From Roseateles terrae (GTDB lineage: Bacteria > Pseudomonadota > Gammaproteobacteria > Burkholderiales > Burkholderiaceae_C), in NCBI RefSeq assembly GCF_014192155.1, contig NZ_JACHXO010000001.1, positions 62,001 through 126,000 on the forward strand: 64,000 nt of DNA. The letters are read 5' to 3'. Below are positions 8,818 through 18,285 of the stretch, one piece after another; position 1 is the first letter of the stretch, and every line of letters starts with the position of its first letter. The translations under genes were made by a program, and so were the position numbers. A model generated the notes under the pieces. It searched no databases and was not told the origin of the DNA. It was given only the letters and a program-made list of their open reading frames with translations.

Positions 8818-11137
8818 CCGGAGCGGTCACGGCGGGGCCGGCGATCAGCCCATGGAGTTGCTGCCGCGTGCTGGCGGCCAGCGCCCGATGAGCCGCCTGC
8901 ACCCGGCCTGCATCCTGGCGCAGCCGGCAGGGATCGACCGGCGCCATGGCTTCGCCACAGAGGGCGGACAGTGTCCGGGGGTCCATGGCGGCAGGAGCCC
9001 ACACTTCGAAGGGCAGCGCGGCCTGCACGGCTGCCGCCATCGGGGTCTCCAGCGGCGGCGGCAGCCGGCCCGCCCACCGCAGGTTGGCCGGGTCCGCTTC
9101 ACCGTTCACCGGCGGCGCGTTGGCATCCACCAGCAGCCGCCAGGCCGGATGCTGCCGCGCCACGGCCCGGATGGCATGGACGGCCTCGGTGTCCAGCGAA
9201 CCCTTCCACCAGGAGGGCGGCGGCGTGGCTCCACCGGGTGCACCCATCTGCAGCCACAGGATGGGCGGGACGACGGCCGAGGACCCCAGGGACGAAGGCA
9301 CCGGACCTTCAATCCATCGACGCGTCTCCTCGTCCTCATAACTGTCCGGGACCAATCGACGCAGCGCCACGGGGGGCGGCGGCCAGTCGGCGGGCAGCTC
9401 CAGCCGGACCAGACTTTCGAGTGTCACGGGGGGCCGGTCGCCGGCCTGGCAGGGGTGGTGAATCAGGCCGTCACCGGCGAGCGCCGTGATCCAGGCCGCA
9501 TCCACCGCGCCGCCCGGTGATCGCCACGGCCAGCACCACCAGCGCCGGGGTCTCATCTGTTCCCGGTCCTTGCGCAGCAGTGCCAGCGCCTCTTCATCCG
9601 GCACTGCGGCCCACCCGGACGCGGGCGACTCCCCGACCGGTGCAGGGATGCCGGCCGGCGACGTTGCTTCCAACGTCGGCCGGGAGTCCCCTGCTCCCGC
9701 CACCGACACCGCCTCAACCGGACGGGGACGGGGGCGATGCAGCACCAGCAGCTCCGCATGGGGCGCCAGCGTATGTCGCCGGAGCACGGCCGGCACCGCC
9801 GAATCCCTGGGGGGCTCCACCAGCCGCAGTACGAAGTCCTCCGCCAGTGCCAGCACCGCCGCCTGGTGGCGTGCTGACCAGGTCTCCCACGGCTGCGGCA
9901 GCATCACCATCAGGCCGGACTTGTCCGTGTCCGATCCGTCCGGTGTGCTGGTGACCAGTCGGGCAGGATCGTTCAGATGCCGCCAGTTCAACAGCGCCCG
10001 GGCAAACGGCTTGTTCAGCCGCAGTTGGCCGGACGGCGGTACATGCCACATCCCGCTGCGATGCCACACCCGCGAGTCATGCCAATCGGGCCGATCCAGC
10101 ATCGGGTACAGGCACACGCCCCCCAGTGGCACACCGCGGGCACGAGCCCGCTGCGCTTCTCCGGCGATCTCCTGCAGCCATGCCGCGCGCCCCACGCCGA
10201 TGTGACCGGTCTCCGCCACGATCAACGGCCGGTGATAGCGGCGCCACACCGCCTCCAGCAGATCGGCCAGCGGTTGCCGGCGCGGGTCCCGCAGGTGCCA
10301 CGCCAGCCGCTTCTCGCTCGGCGTCTCCCACTGGCTGCTGTGATAGTGGTTGAGCCCCAGCCAGTCCAGTGCTTCTGGATGGCCGCCCAGTTCCGGCTCC
10401 ATCCGCCCGGCCAGCATGTCGAAGGCCTGCCACTGGAAGGCGCTGATGCGGTCCGCCTGCGTCCTGAACTCGGGCTGGTCGGGCGGCGGCACCACATGCA
10501 CCACCGGCTCCACATGCAGGAAGCGCGCCTGCGGATCCACCTCGCGAATGGCGCGGATGCCGGCCAATGCAGCCCGTACCAGCCGCCGCTTGATCTGGAA
10601 GCCACTGACGCGGGAGTCTTCCTCCAGATCGGGTTGCCGGGCCTCCGGTGGGGACCCCGCAGGGCCCATCGCATCGCTGGCAGAGGCTGCCCAGGAAAGG
10701 AAGCTGATCTCGTTGATCGGCGTGTAGAACCGTGGGCCGGGGCACAGCGGCGCCAGCACCCGCGCCGCTTCGGCGGCGAAGCGCGCAAACCGCGGCACCA
10801 GCGCATCGTCCAGCAGGGTCAGGCCCGGGGGCACACCGTAATGCATCAGGGTCCAGAGAATCTGCACGCCCTGACGCTGCGCCGCCTTCGCCATGGCGAT
10901 CGCGCGGCTGAAGTCGAACTGCCCGTCGGCGACTTCGGTCAATCGCCAGCCGATGCTTTCGCGCACCGTGCGGATGCCCAGCAGCCGTGCGCGTCGGTAG
11001 TCCTGATCCAGACGGTCGGCATGACCGGTGGCCCGCACCATGTCCAGATGTTCGCCGCGGCCATTCACATGGTCCGCGCCTTCGAAGCCCCCCATCCAGA
11101 AGGATGAAAAGGGCGGCACCGATTGGCGACCCGGCAT
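8810..11137 (-). CDS. Glycoside hydrolase family 1-like protein with extra C-terminal domain
   Basis: 775 residues from the ATG at 11137, 7 bases after the gmhA stop. The first 390 residues resemble a beta-glucosidase-type TIM barrel: FWMGGFEGADH at the start, the NE pair at 142-143 (TPINEISFLSW, putative acid/base), WLGLNHYHSSQW, and AETGHIG with E309 as putative nucleophile. The remaining 380 residues are not recognised; they have Pro-rich linkers and a PQPWETWSARHQ segment of the kind seen in GT-B-like proteins. Glycosidase activity is inferred and substrate unknown. Position at the end of the heptose operon suggests glycan trimming or remodelling. No signal peptide, so probably cytoplasmic. 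Confidence 0.75.
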   Translation of the reverse strand: MPGRQSVPPFSSFWMGGFEGADHVNGRGEHLDMVRATGHADRLDQDYRRARLLGIRTVRESIGWRLTEVADGQFDFSRAIAMAKAAQRQGVQILWTLMHYGVPPGLTLLDDALVPRFARFAAEAARVLAPLCPGPRFYTPINEISFLSWAASASDAMGPAGSPPEARQPDLEEDSRVSGFQIKRRLVRAALAGIRAIREVDPQARFLHVEPVVHVVPPPDQPEFRTQADRISAFQWQAFDMLAGRMEPELGGHPEALDWLGLNHYHSSQWETPSEKRLAWHLRDPRRQPLADLLEAVWRRYHRPLIVAETGHIGVGRAAWLQEIAGEAQRARARGVPLGGVCLYPMLDRPDWHDSRVWHRSGMWHVPPSGQLRLNKPFARALLNWRHLNDPARLVTSTPDGSDTDKSGLMVMLPQPWETWSARHQAAVLALAEDFVLRLVEPPRDSAVPAVLRRHTLAPHAELLVLHRPRPRPVEAVSVAGAGDSRPTLEATSPAGIPAPVGESPASGWAAVPDEEALALLRKDREQMRPRRWWCWPWRSPGGAVDAAWITALAGDGLIHHPCQAGDRPPVTLESLVRLELPADWPPPPVALRRLVPDSYEDEETRRWIEGPVPSSLGSSAVVPPILWLQMGAPGGATPPPSWWKGSLDTEAVHAIRAVARQHPAWRLLVDANAPPVNGEADPANLRWAGRLPPPLETPMAAAVQAALPFEVWAPAAMDPRTLSALCGEAMAPVDPCRLRQDAGRVQAAHRALAASTRQQLHGLIAGPAVTAPVR

Positions 11138-11144
11138 GGCGGCC

Positions 11145-11795
11145 TCAGGGCAGGGCGGCGAGTGACTGCTCCACCATCCCGCACCAGCAGTGGCCGATGA
11201 AGATGTGGGCCTCTTGAATGCGGGCCGTGTCCGGATGGGGCACCACCACGCAGACATCACACAGCGCCGCCATGGCACCGCCGTCGCGTCCACTCAGGCC
11301 CACGGTGGTCAGGCCGAGCGTGCGGGCCCGCTCCAGCGCCCGCAGCACGTTGGGTGAGCTACCGGAGGTAGAAATACCCACCGCGCAGTCGCCCGGCTGG
11401 CCCAGACCCGCCAGCTGCCGCTCGAACACATGCTCAAAACCGTAATCGTTGCCGATGCAGGTGAGGGCGGAGGTGTCGGTGGTCAGCGCCATCGCCGCCA
11501 GCGGCCGACGCTCCTGCTGGAAGCGGCCGGTGAACTCCGCCGCCAGATGCTGGCAGTCGGCGGCTGAACCGCCATTGCCCATCAGCATGATCTTGCGTCC
11601 GGCGCGCAGCGTATCGGCCATCAGCACGGCCGCCTGCTCGATCTGGGGATGCAACTGGTCCAGCACCTGGAACAGCAGACGGTGCTGATGCAGCGATTCC
11701 TCGAAGTAGGGGCGGGCCACCGGTCTCGGCCAGGGGCGGATGTCGGCCGCAGGCAGCACCTGCGGGTCGTCGGTATGTCGGGCCATCAGGCTCAT
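11145..11795 (-). CDS. gmhA: D-sedoheptulose-7-phosphate isomerase
   Basis: 216 residues. A SIS domain with GNGGSAADCQHLAAEF (sugar-phosphate loop), DTSALTCIGND and STSGSSPNVLRAL is typical of GmhA, which converts sedoheptulose 7-phosphate to D-glycero-D-manno-heptose 7-phosphate in the cytoplasm, the first step of ADP-heptose synthesis. The ATG at 11795 overlaps the stop of the kinase gene by ATGA. It is about 20 residues longer at the N-terminus than usual. Its substrate-product order with the two rfaE genes in the same operon makes the role secure; a DiaA-like SIS protein is much less likely in this context. Confidence 0.92.
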   Translation of the reverse strand: MSLMARHTDDPQVLPAADIRPWPRPVARPYFEESLHQHRLLFQVLDQLHPQIEQAAVLMADTLRAGRKIMLMGNGGSAADCQHLAAEFTGRFQQERRPLAAMALTTDTSALTCIGNDYGFEHVFERQLAGLGQPGDCAVGISTSGSSPNVLRALERARTLGLTTVGLSGRDGGAMAALCDVCVVVPHPDTARIQEAHIFIGHCWCGMVEQSLAALP

Positions 11796-12808
11796 GCAGC
11801 CATCCCCATTTCTTCCAAGGTGACCGACGCGGTGCCGAACTTCTCCACCACCAGGCCGGCGGCCCGGTTGGCAGCGCGCACCGCATCTTCCAGGGTCTCG
11901 CCCCGGGCCAGGAAACAGGTGAGGGCGGCCAGCACGGTATCGCCGGCGCCACTCACGTCATAGACCTCGCGGGCCAGCGCCGGCACATGCAGGCACAGAC
12001 CCTCGCGGGAAAACAGCGTCATGCCGGCCTCACCCCGCGTCAGCAGGATGTGGTCGATCTCCAGCGAGCGCTGCAGGCGGGCCAGCTTCTCGCACAGATC
12101 CTTTTCGTCGTGCCAGTGGCCGACGGCCGCCCGCATCTCGCTCAGATTGGGCTTGAGCAGCCAGGCCCCGCGGTAGGCTTCCAGATCGGGGCGCTTGGGG
12201 TCGACCAGCACCCGGCAGGGCTGATGGCGGCAGGCGCGGATCAGGTCCTGCACATCGCGCAGCGCACCCTTGCCGTAGTCGGAGACGAGGACCCAGCGGT
12301 GGTGATGGGCGAGGTCCCGCGTCATCGCATTGAAGGACTGGACGCAGGCTTCCGGCGGCGGGGCTTCCACGTCCATGCGCAGCAATTGCTGTCGCTGGGC
12401 GACGAGACGGATCTTCTGGATGGTGCTGACCTCGGCGCTCCGCACCAGTTGCAAGTGGATGCCCGGCCGGTCCAGCAGCGTGGTGAGCTGCTGACCGGCC
12501 GCGTCCTCACCGATCAGGCCGGTGAGGGTGCAGGGGCATTCCAGCGCCGACAGGTTGAGTGCCACGTTGGCGGCGCCCCCCGCACGCTGCGACTGCTTCT
12601 GCAGGTGCAGCACCGGCACGGGCGCCTCGGGGGAGATGCGGTTGACGGCCCCTTCCAGGTAGACATCGAGCATGCAGTCGCCAGCGATGAGCACCGTCGG
12701 TGTCGATCGAATCCGTGGCGCCGGCAGCGGCTGATCCTGCTGGGGTGTGGTGGGTGCCGCGGAAGGCGGCGCCTGGGCGCCCAGCGGCGTGTCAAAGCGC
12801 AGGGTCAT
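11792..12808 (-). CDS. rfaE1: D-glycero-beta-D-manno-heptose-7-phosphate kinase (HldE N-terminal domain as separate gene)
   Basis: 338 residues from the ATG at 12808, which overlaps the rfaE2 stop by ATGA. PfkB/ribokinase fold: VLIAGDCMLDVYLEG at the N-terminus, the GGAANVALNL glycine signature, and AREVYDVSGAGDTVLAAL with the catalytic Asp near the C-terminus. It phosphorylates heptose 7-phosphate at O-1. In Escherichia coli this activity is fused to the adenylyltransferase in HldE; here the two are separate overlapping genes. The first 40 residues are a non-conserved Pro-rich extension. Confidence 0.92.
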   Translation of the reverse strand: MTLRFDTPLGAQAPPSAAPTTPQQDQPLPAPRIRSTPTVLIAGDCMLDVYLEGAVNRISPEAPVPVLHLQKQSQRAGGAANVALNLSALECPCTLTGLIGEDAAGQQLTTLLDRPGIHLQLVRSAEVSTIQKIRLVAQRQQLLRMDVEAPPPEACVQSFNAMTRDLAHHHRWVLVSDYGKGALRDVQDLIRACRHQPCRVLVDPKRPDLEAYRGAWLLKPNLSEMRAAVGHWHDEKDLCEKLARLQRSLEIDHILLTRGEAGMTLFSREGLCLHVPALAREVYDVSGAGDTVLAALTCFLARGETLEDAVRAANRAAGLVVEKFGTASVTLEEMGMAA

Positions 12809-13308
12809 GGCGCGAGGTGTCCCAGCCGTTGCATCAGGCCGGTGCCATCCGGACCGGTCACATACGGCGCAATCGCAACCCGGCCGCCCCAACTTTGCAC
12901 CAGCGGCGCTTCAGGCAGGCCGTCGAGGCTGTAGTCGCCGCCCTTGACGTAGACCTCCGGACGCAAGGCCGCGAGCAGTGCCGCCGGCGTGTCCTCATCG
13001 AACCAGGTGACCCAGGACACGCAGCCGAGCGCCGCCACCACACGGGCGCGGTCTTGAAGCGCATGCAGGGGACGTCCTTCCGGATCGGGCTGTGCATCGG
13101 CCCAGGCCTGGGCCGACCGGTCGCTGTTCAGCGCCACCACCAGGCAGCTGCCATGGGCACTGGCGGCCTCCAGATAGCTCACATGACCGATGTGCAGCTG
13201 GTCAAAGACACCATTGGTCAAGACCAGCGGCCGCGCCAGCCGTGGTGCCATGTCGAGCAGCCGGTCAGGCGGCAGGCATTTGAGCGAACTGTCCCACTTG
13301 TCGAGCAC
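12805..13308 (-). CDS. rfaE2: D-glycero-beta-D-manno-heptose 1-phosphate adenylyltransferase
   Basis: 167 residues. Cytidylyltransferase-like fold with LVLTNGVFDQLHIGHVSYL, where HIGH is the nucleotide-binding signature, and VYVKGGDYSLDGLPE near the end. It joins AMP from ATP to heptose 1-phosphate to give ADP-heptose. I place the start at the GTG at 13308 because GGGAGAAG sits 4 bases upstream; an earlier GTG at 13347 has no ribosome site and would fall inside a weak sigma-54-like site at 13341-13356. First gene of the minus-strand heptose operon rfaE2-rfaE1-gmhA-GH1-like. Confidence 0.9.
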   Translation of the reverse strand: MLDKWDSSLKCLPPDRLLDMAPRLARPLVLTNGVFDQLHIGHVSYLEAASAHGSCLVVALNSDRSAQAWADAQPDPEGRPLHALQDRARVVAALGCVSWVTWFDEDTPAALLAALRPEVYVKGGDYSLDGLPEAPLVQSWGGRVAIAPYVTGPDGTGLMQRLGHLAP

Positions 13309-13340
13309 GTACTTCTCCCGGATGCAGTGACTCCTGATGG

Positions 13341-13356
13341 AGCACACCGCATGCCT
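13341..13356 (-). promoter_or_regulatory. Weak sigma-54-like site before rfaE2
   Basis: Reads AGGCATGCGGTGTGCT on the minus strand: GG and GC are 10 bases apart but CAC is CAT and the -12 block is GTGC. It lies about 34 bases before the GTG at 13308. Two departures from consensus, so only a candidate. Confidence 0.3.
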
Positions 13357-13389
13357 GAAGGTGTCTGCAAAAAAGTCGGGAGCGGTTTT

Positions 13390-15804
13390 TCAGGCGGCGC
13401 GGGCCTGCTCGGGCAGATGATGCTGGGCCAGCAGTTGCAGCAGCTTGTCCGGATCCACCGGTTTGGTGAGGTGGTGGTCGAAGCCTGCTTCGAGTGCAGC
13501 CTCCCGGTCGGACGCCTGACCCCAGCCGGTGATGGCTACCAGCACCGGCGGATGAATGTCAGTGCGCTCTCGCAGCCGGCGCGCCACTTCATTCCCATCC
13601 ACCTGCGGCATGCCGATGTCGAGCAGGCAGGCGTCCAGGGCGTGCTGGTCGAAGGCATCCAGGGCCTCCTGCCCGTCGAAGGCCAGCACCACCGAATGGC
13701 CCTGCAGGCGCAGCAGCTCGGCCAGGCTTTCGGCGGCGTCGCGGTTGTCGTCCGCGACCAGGATGTTCAGCGGTCCGCCGCGGTAATGACCCAGCCGGTG
13801 CACCGGTTGCGCCGGGCTGGCCGCCAGGCGCAGCGGCAGGCGCACTTCGAAGCGGCTGCCGCAACCGGGGCCGTCGCTGTGGGCGGTGATGCGGCCACCG
13901 TGCAGCTCCACCAATCCGCGGGTCAGCGCCAGGCCGATGCCCAGCCCTTCGTTCATCCGGCCACCGGTCCGCCGCAGCTGGGTGAACATGTTGAACACCT
14001 CGCCCAGCGATTCGCGCGGGATGCCGATGCCGTTGTCGCAGACCTCGATCAGCACTTCTCCTGCATCGCCGCTGCGGGCGTCCGGCACGCGGCTGGCGCG
14101 GATCAGCAGATCGCCGCCCGGCTCGGTGTATTTGGCAGCATTGGTGAGCAGGTTGGCCACCACCTGCGCCAGACGGAGCGCATCCCCCTCGAAGCGCAGG
14201 GGCTGCGCCGGCAGCTCCACCTGCAGGCGATGCTGGCGGCCTTCGATGGTCGGGCGGGCAGTCTCGACGGCGGAATCGATGACCGCATGCAGCTGCACAT
14301 CCTCCAGACGCAGGCTCAAGGCGCCGCGGGTGATGCGGGAGATGTCCAGCAGGTCGTCCAGCAGCAGCGCCATGTGCTGCACCTGGCGTTCGATCACCCC
14401 ATGGCTCCAGCGCTTCTGGGCCTCGGTGGCCTGTGGCGCGCTGGAGAGCAGGGCGGCCTGACGAATGGGTGCCAGCGGATTACGCAGTTCGTGGGCCAGC
14501 GTGGCCAGGAATTCGTCCTTGCGACGGTCGGCCGCCTGCAGCTCCGCCCGGGCTCTGGCCCGCTCGGCATGCACGATGATCTTGCGGGTGCACAGGTCGG
14601 TCAGGTCGGTCTCGCGCAAGGTGATGTCATGCGGCGTCGGGAAATGCACGCTGATGAGGCCCAGCAGCTCGCCGCTTTCGCTGATCAGCGGCGTCGTGTG
14701 GGCCGCACCCAGTCCCAGCGAGGCCGCGAGGGCGCGCAGGTCCTGGCAGCGCGGATCGGTCTGGAAGTCGTTGACCACCACCCGGCTGCGCTGCACGCGG
14801 GCCAGGCCACAACTGCCCAGGCCCGCATCCATCAGGCGCTGGAGCTGCGTCAGGGTGGCGGCGTCATGCCCGACGGAGGCCTTGATCCTGAGCTGGCCGT
14901 CCTCGTCGTCGACAAAAGCCAGGATGCCGTGCTCCGCATGATGCAGGGCCACCACCACATCCAGCACCACCTGGAACTGCTGCACCAGCGGCCGGGGTTC
15001 CAGCAGACGGGTGCTGAGTTCCTGCAGCCGGTGCAGGTCGTTCACCCGGACACTCAGCTTCTCCTGCGTGTCCTGCAGCTGGTTCTCCATGCGCTTGCGT
15101 TCCGTGATGTCGATCACCGCGCCGCGGACATGGGTGACCTGCGCATCGTCGCGGATCAGGCGGACGCGCAGCAAGAGCCATTTCATGCCGTCGGGCGACG
15201 GCCAGGCCAGTTCATGCTCGAAGCGGTCGCCCTGGCGATGCAGCAGATGCTCCTGGGCCAGTCGCGCCTGGGCCACCAGCTGGGGCGGGAACTTGGACAG
15301 CAGCGCCAGTGCCGGCACGGCGCGGTCCGGCGCGGTCACGCCGCACAGGCGTGCCAGCGGAGGGCTGACATACAGGGTGCCGGCCACCTTGTCGAATTCA
15401 AACAGGCCGACGTCGGTCTCTTCCGCGAGCAGACGCAGGCGGGCCTGGGCCTGCGCCGTGCGCAATCCGCCTTGCCGCAGCCGCTCACCCAGCGCCAGCA
15501 GCAGCACGCCATACACCAAATAGGCCGCAATCGTGACCCGGCCGTCGTTGGACTGATGCCAGAACGTTTGAAAGGAAGTTTCATCCATGCCGGCGCTGGC
15601 CAGCCCCGCCAGCAGCACGACCGCGCCCGGCACCGGGCCGAACCAGACCGCTGCCAGCGCCACCGCCGGCAGGAAGAACAGGAAGGGCTCGCCGTTGCCG
15701 ATCAGCGGCTGGGCCAGCCACTGCAGCACCATGGCCAGTAGCGCCAGACCCACCACAAAGGCCAGTCTCAGCAGGAATTGCCTGCTCGCATCGCTGAGCA
15801 GCAT
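13390..15804 (-). CDS. Hybrid sensor histidine kinase (membrane-PAS-GAF-HisKA-HATPase-REC)
   Basis: 804 residues from the ATG at 15804, which has AAGG 8 bases upstream; ATGs at 15819 and 15843 are possible but lack a good site. Order: about four membrane helices (residues 10-110, DUF4118/KdpD-like), PAS (about 130-245), GAF (about 265-410), HisKA with LATLAHELRNPLAP carrying the phospho-acceptor His, HATPase with NLLTNAAKY, DNGIGIP and GLGIGLAL, and a C-terminal receiver with LLDIGMP and KPVD. A multistep phosphorelay sensor in the inner membrane; signal unknown. It is transcribed away from the 16107 and 16664 genes, and the nearby NtrC-type regulator is a possible partner, though no genetic link is visible. 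Confidence 0.9.
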   Translation of the reverse strand: MLLSDASRQFLLRLAFVVGLALLAMVLQWLAQPLIGNGEPFLFFLPAVALAAVWFGPVPGAVVLLAGLASAGMDETSFQTFWHQSNDGRVTIAAYLVYGVLLLALGERLRQGGLRTAQAQARLRLLAEETDVGLFEFDKVAGTLYVSPPLARLCGVTAPDRAVPALALLSKFPPQLVAQARLAQEHLLHRQGDRFEHELAWPSPDGMKWLLLRVRLIRDDAQVTHVRGAVIDITERKRMENQLQDTQEKLSVRVNDLHRLQELSTRLLEPRPLVQQFQVVLDVVVALHHAEHGILAFVDDEDGQLRIKASVGHDAATLTQLQRLMDAGLGSCGLARVQRSRVVVNDFQTDPRCQDLRALAASLGLGAAHTTPLISESGELLGLISVHFPTPHDITLRETDLTDLCTRKIIVHAERARARAELQAADRRKDEFLATLAHELRNPLAPIRQAALLSSAPQATEAQKRWSHGVIERQVQHMALLLDDLLDISRITRGALSLRLEDVQLHAVIDSAVETARPTIEGRQHRLQVELPAQPLRFEGDALRLAQVVANLLTNAAKYTEPGGDLLIRASRVPDARSGDAGEVLIEVCDNGIGIPRESLGEVFNMFTQLRRTGGRMNEGLGIGLALTRGLVELHGGRITAHSDGPGCGSRFEVRLPLRLAASPAQPVHRLGHYRGGPLNILVADDNRDAAESLAELLRLQGHSVVLAFDGQEALDAFDQHALDACLLDIGMPQVDGNEVARRLRERTDIHPPVLVAITGWGQASDREAALEAGFDHHLTKPVDPDKLLQLLAQHHLPEQARAA

Positions 15805-16106
15805 GAATTTCACCTTCATCCGAACACTTTCAGCCGGCTGCACCGCACAAGCCGGGTCAAGTGAATTGAAACATTCGAAGATGGCGAAACCGTAAAAAAG
15901 TGCCGAAAACTTGGTGGCAAATCGTCACCGAACGTTTTTGCAGGCACGCTGTTTGCCCTTGCTCTCCGGTTGTGCTGAAGGCAGGGGCGGTCGCTCCGTT
16001 CCTTCCGCGCCGGGACGCCTGGAACGCCGCAAGGGCAGGCCGCCGTCCCATCCAATGAGCAAACGGGCCGCCCGACGGCCTTCCAATGTCGAGTAGGGAG
16101 ATCAAC
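15805..16106. other. 302-base divergent intergenic region
   Basis: Lies between the divergent kinase and small exported protein genes. It holds the sigma-54 site at 15942-15957 reading right, A/T-richer bases near 15880-15900 that could serve a leftward promoter (no clear -35/-10 pair), and the GGGAG ribosome site of the 16107 gene. No gene is convincing here. Confidence 0.6.
15942..15957 (+). promoter_or_regulatory. Sigma-54 promoter (-24/-12), exact match
   Basis: AGGCACGCTGTTTGCC: GGCAC-N5-TTGC with GG and GC exactly 10 bases apart. Predicted transcript start about 15967, leaving a leader of about 140 bases before the ATG at 16107. Confidence 0.75.
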
Positions 16107-16424
16107 ATGTGCCTGCGCAAGCTGGCTGCTGGCGGTGCGCTGCTGATGGCAGCGCCGATGGTTCTGGCGTTGAATCCGGTGGAGGCCGCACCCGTGACGG
16201 TGGCCGCCCTGGAAGCGACGTCCAAGGTTGCCCTGGGCGGCATCACGCCGGTCGCGACGGCAGAGGTGCGGCGCGCGGCGGGAACCCCGCCGACCAGTGC
16301 GCGTCCTGCTGCGCCGGCCGAGCGTGAGCCCAATGCCCCGCGCGATCTGAAGGCCTTGACCGCCCTCCTCGGTGGCTTGGCGCTGGTGGGCTGGTTCCAG
16401 CGCCGTCGCTCGCAACCCCGATGA
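16107..16424 (+). CDS. Small exported protein with PEP-CTERM-like C-terminal anchor
   Basis: 105 residues from the ATG at 16107, six bases after GGGAG. Residues 1-29 look like a signal peptide ending near VEAAP. The body is Ala/Pro-rich without Cys. The C-terminus has a hydrophobic stretch (LTALLGGLALVGWF) followed by RRRSQPR, the layout of PEP-CTERM/exosortase sorting tails, although the Pro-Glu-Pro is replaced by EREPNAPRD. It is preceded by an exact sigma-54 site and followed by an NtrC-type activator, the arrangement reported for PEP-CTERM genes under PrsR/RpoN in Zoogloea. No exosortase is in this window. Function unknown; surface or biofilm-matrix protein is inference. Confidence 0.7.
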   Translation: MCLRKLAAGGALLMAAPMVLALNPVEAAPVTVAALEATSKVALGGITPVATAEVRRAAGTPPTSARPAAPAEREPNAPRDLKALTALLGGLALVGWFQRRRSQPR

Positions 16425-16433
16425 ACAGGCATC

Positions 16434-16466
16434 TGTTCGAGGTGGACGGTGCCCGTCCAACGAACA
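16434..16466 (+). terminator. Hairpin after the small exported protein gene
   Basis: Two stacked stems, TGTTCG/CGAACA and GGACGG/CCGTCC, with an internal bulge and a TGC loop, begin 10 bases after the stop. Seven T's follow, but 12 bases further on, so this may be an imperfect terminator or a leader structure for the 16664 gene. Confidence 0.4.
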
Positions 16467-16532
16467 GGTGACAGAGAATTTTTTTCAAATTGAAGGCCAA
16501 GGGGTGGGAGTGGAACGGGGTTACTGTAAGAA

Positions 16533-16548
16533 TGGCTCATGGATTGCA
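16533..16548 (+). promoter_or_regulatory. Sigma-54-like promoter before the NtrC-type gene
   Basis: TGGCTCATGGATTGCA: correct GG-N10-GC spacing and a perfect TTGCA, with one change in the -24 block (GGCTC for GGCAC). About 118 bases before the GTG at 16664. Confidence 0.5.
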
Positions 16549-16663
16549 AATGACTACTCATTGCTGCCATCCACACGTCTTCGCACCAGCCCTGCTGATC
16601 CCGCGCTGATTTTCCCGGCCTTGCGGCCTGTGCCGCTGGCTCTCAACACCTAAGGACGTCACG

Positions 16664-18151
<1,488 letters not shown>

Positions 18152-18179
18152 CACAACAGCCACCGAGGCGACAAAGGGC

Positions 18180-18221
18180 CGGGGCCCCAGCGCAGCGCAC
18201 CACGCTGCGGTGGTGGCCCCG
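18180..18221 (+). terminator. Rho-independent terminator after the NtrC-type gene
   Basis: Arms CGGGGCC (18180-18186) and GGCCCCG (18215-18221) enclose a second stem CGCAG/CTGCG, and TTCTTTT follows directly. It lies 29 bases after the stop at 18151. Confidence 0.6.
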
Positions 18222-18230
18222 AGTTCTTTT

Positions 18231-18246
18231 GGGCATGCCGCCTGCC
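18231..18246 (+). promoter_or_regulatory. Sigma-54-like site before topoisomerase IB
   Basis: GGGCATGCCGCCTGCC: correct spacing, with CAT for CAC and CTGC for TTGC. It differs by one central base from the better site at 22813 (GGCATGCCGCTTGCC). About 40 bases before the ATG at 18286. Confidence 0.4.
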
Positions 18247-18285
18247 TGAACTGGAGCATCCAAGGCTATTCCTCCAGAGGATCAC

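Noticed and set aside
12700-15741. A 1013-residue open frame on the plus strand
   Set aside because: It lies antisense to the rfaE genes and the hybrid kinase, has no ribosome site or recognisable domain, and reflects the high-GC codon bias that opens the opposite strand.
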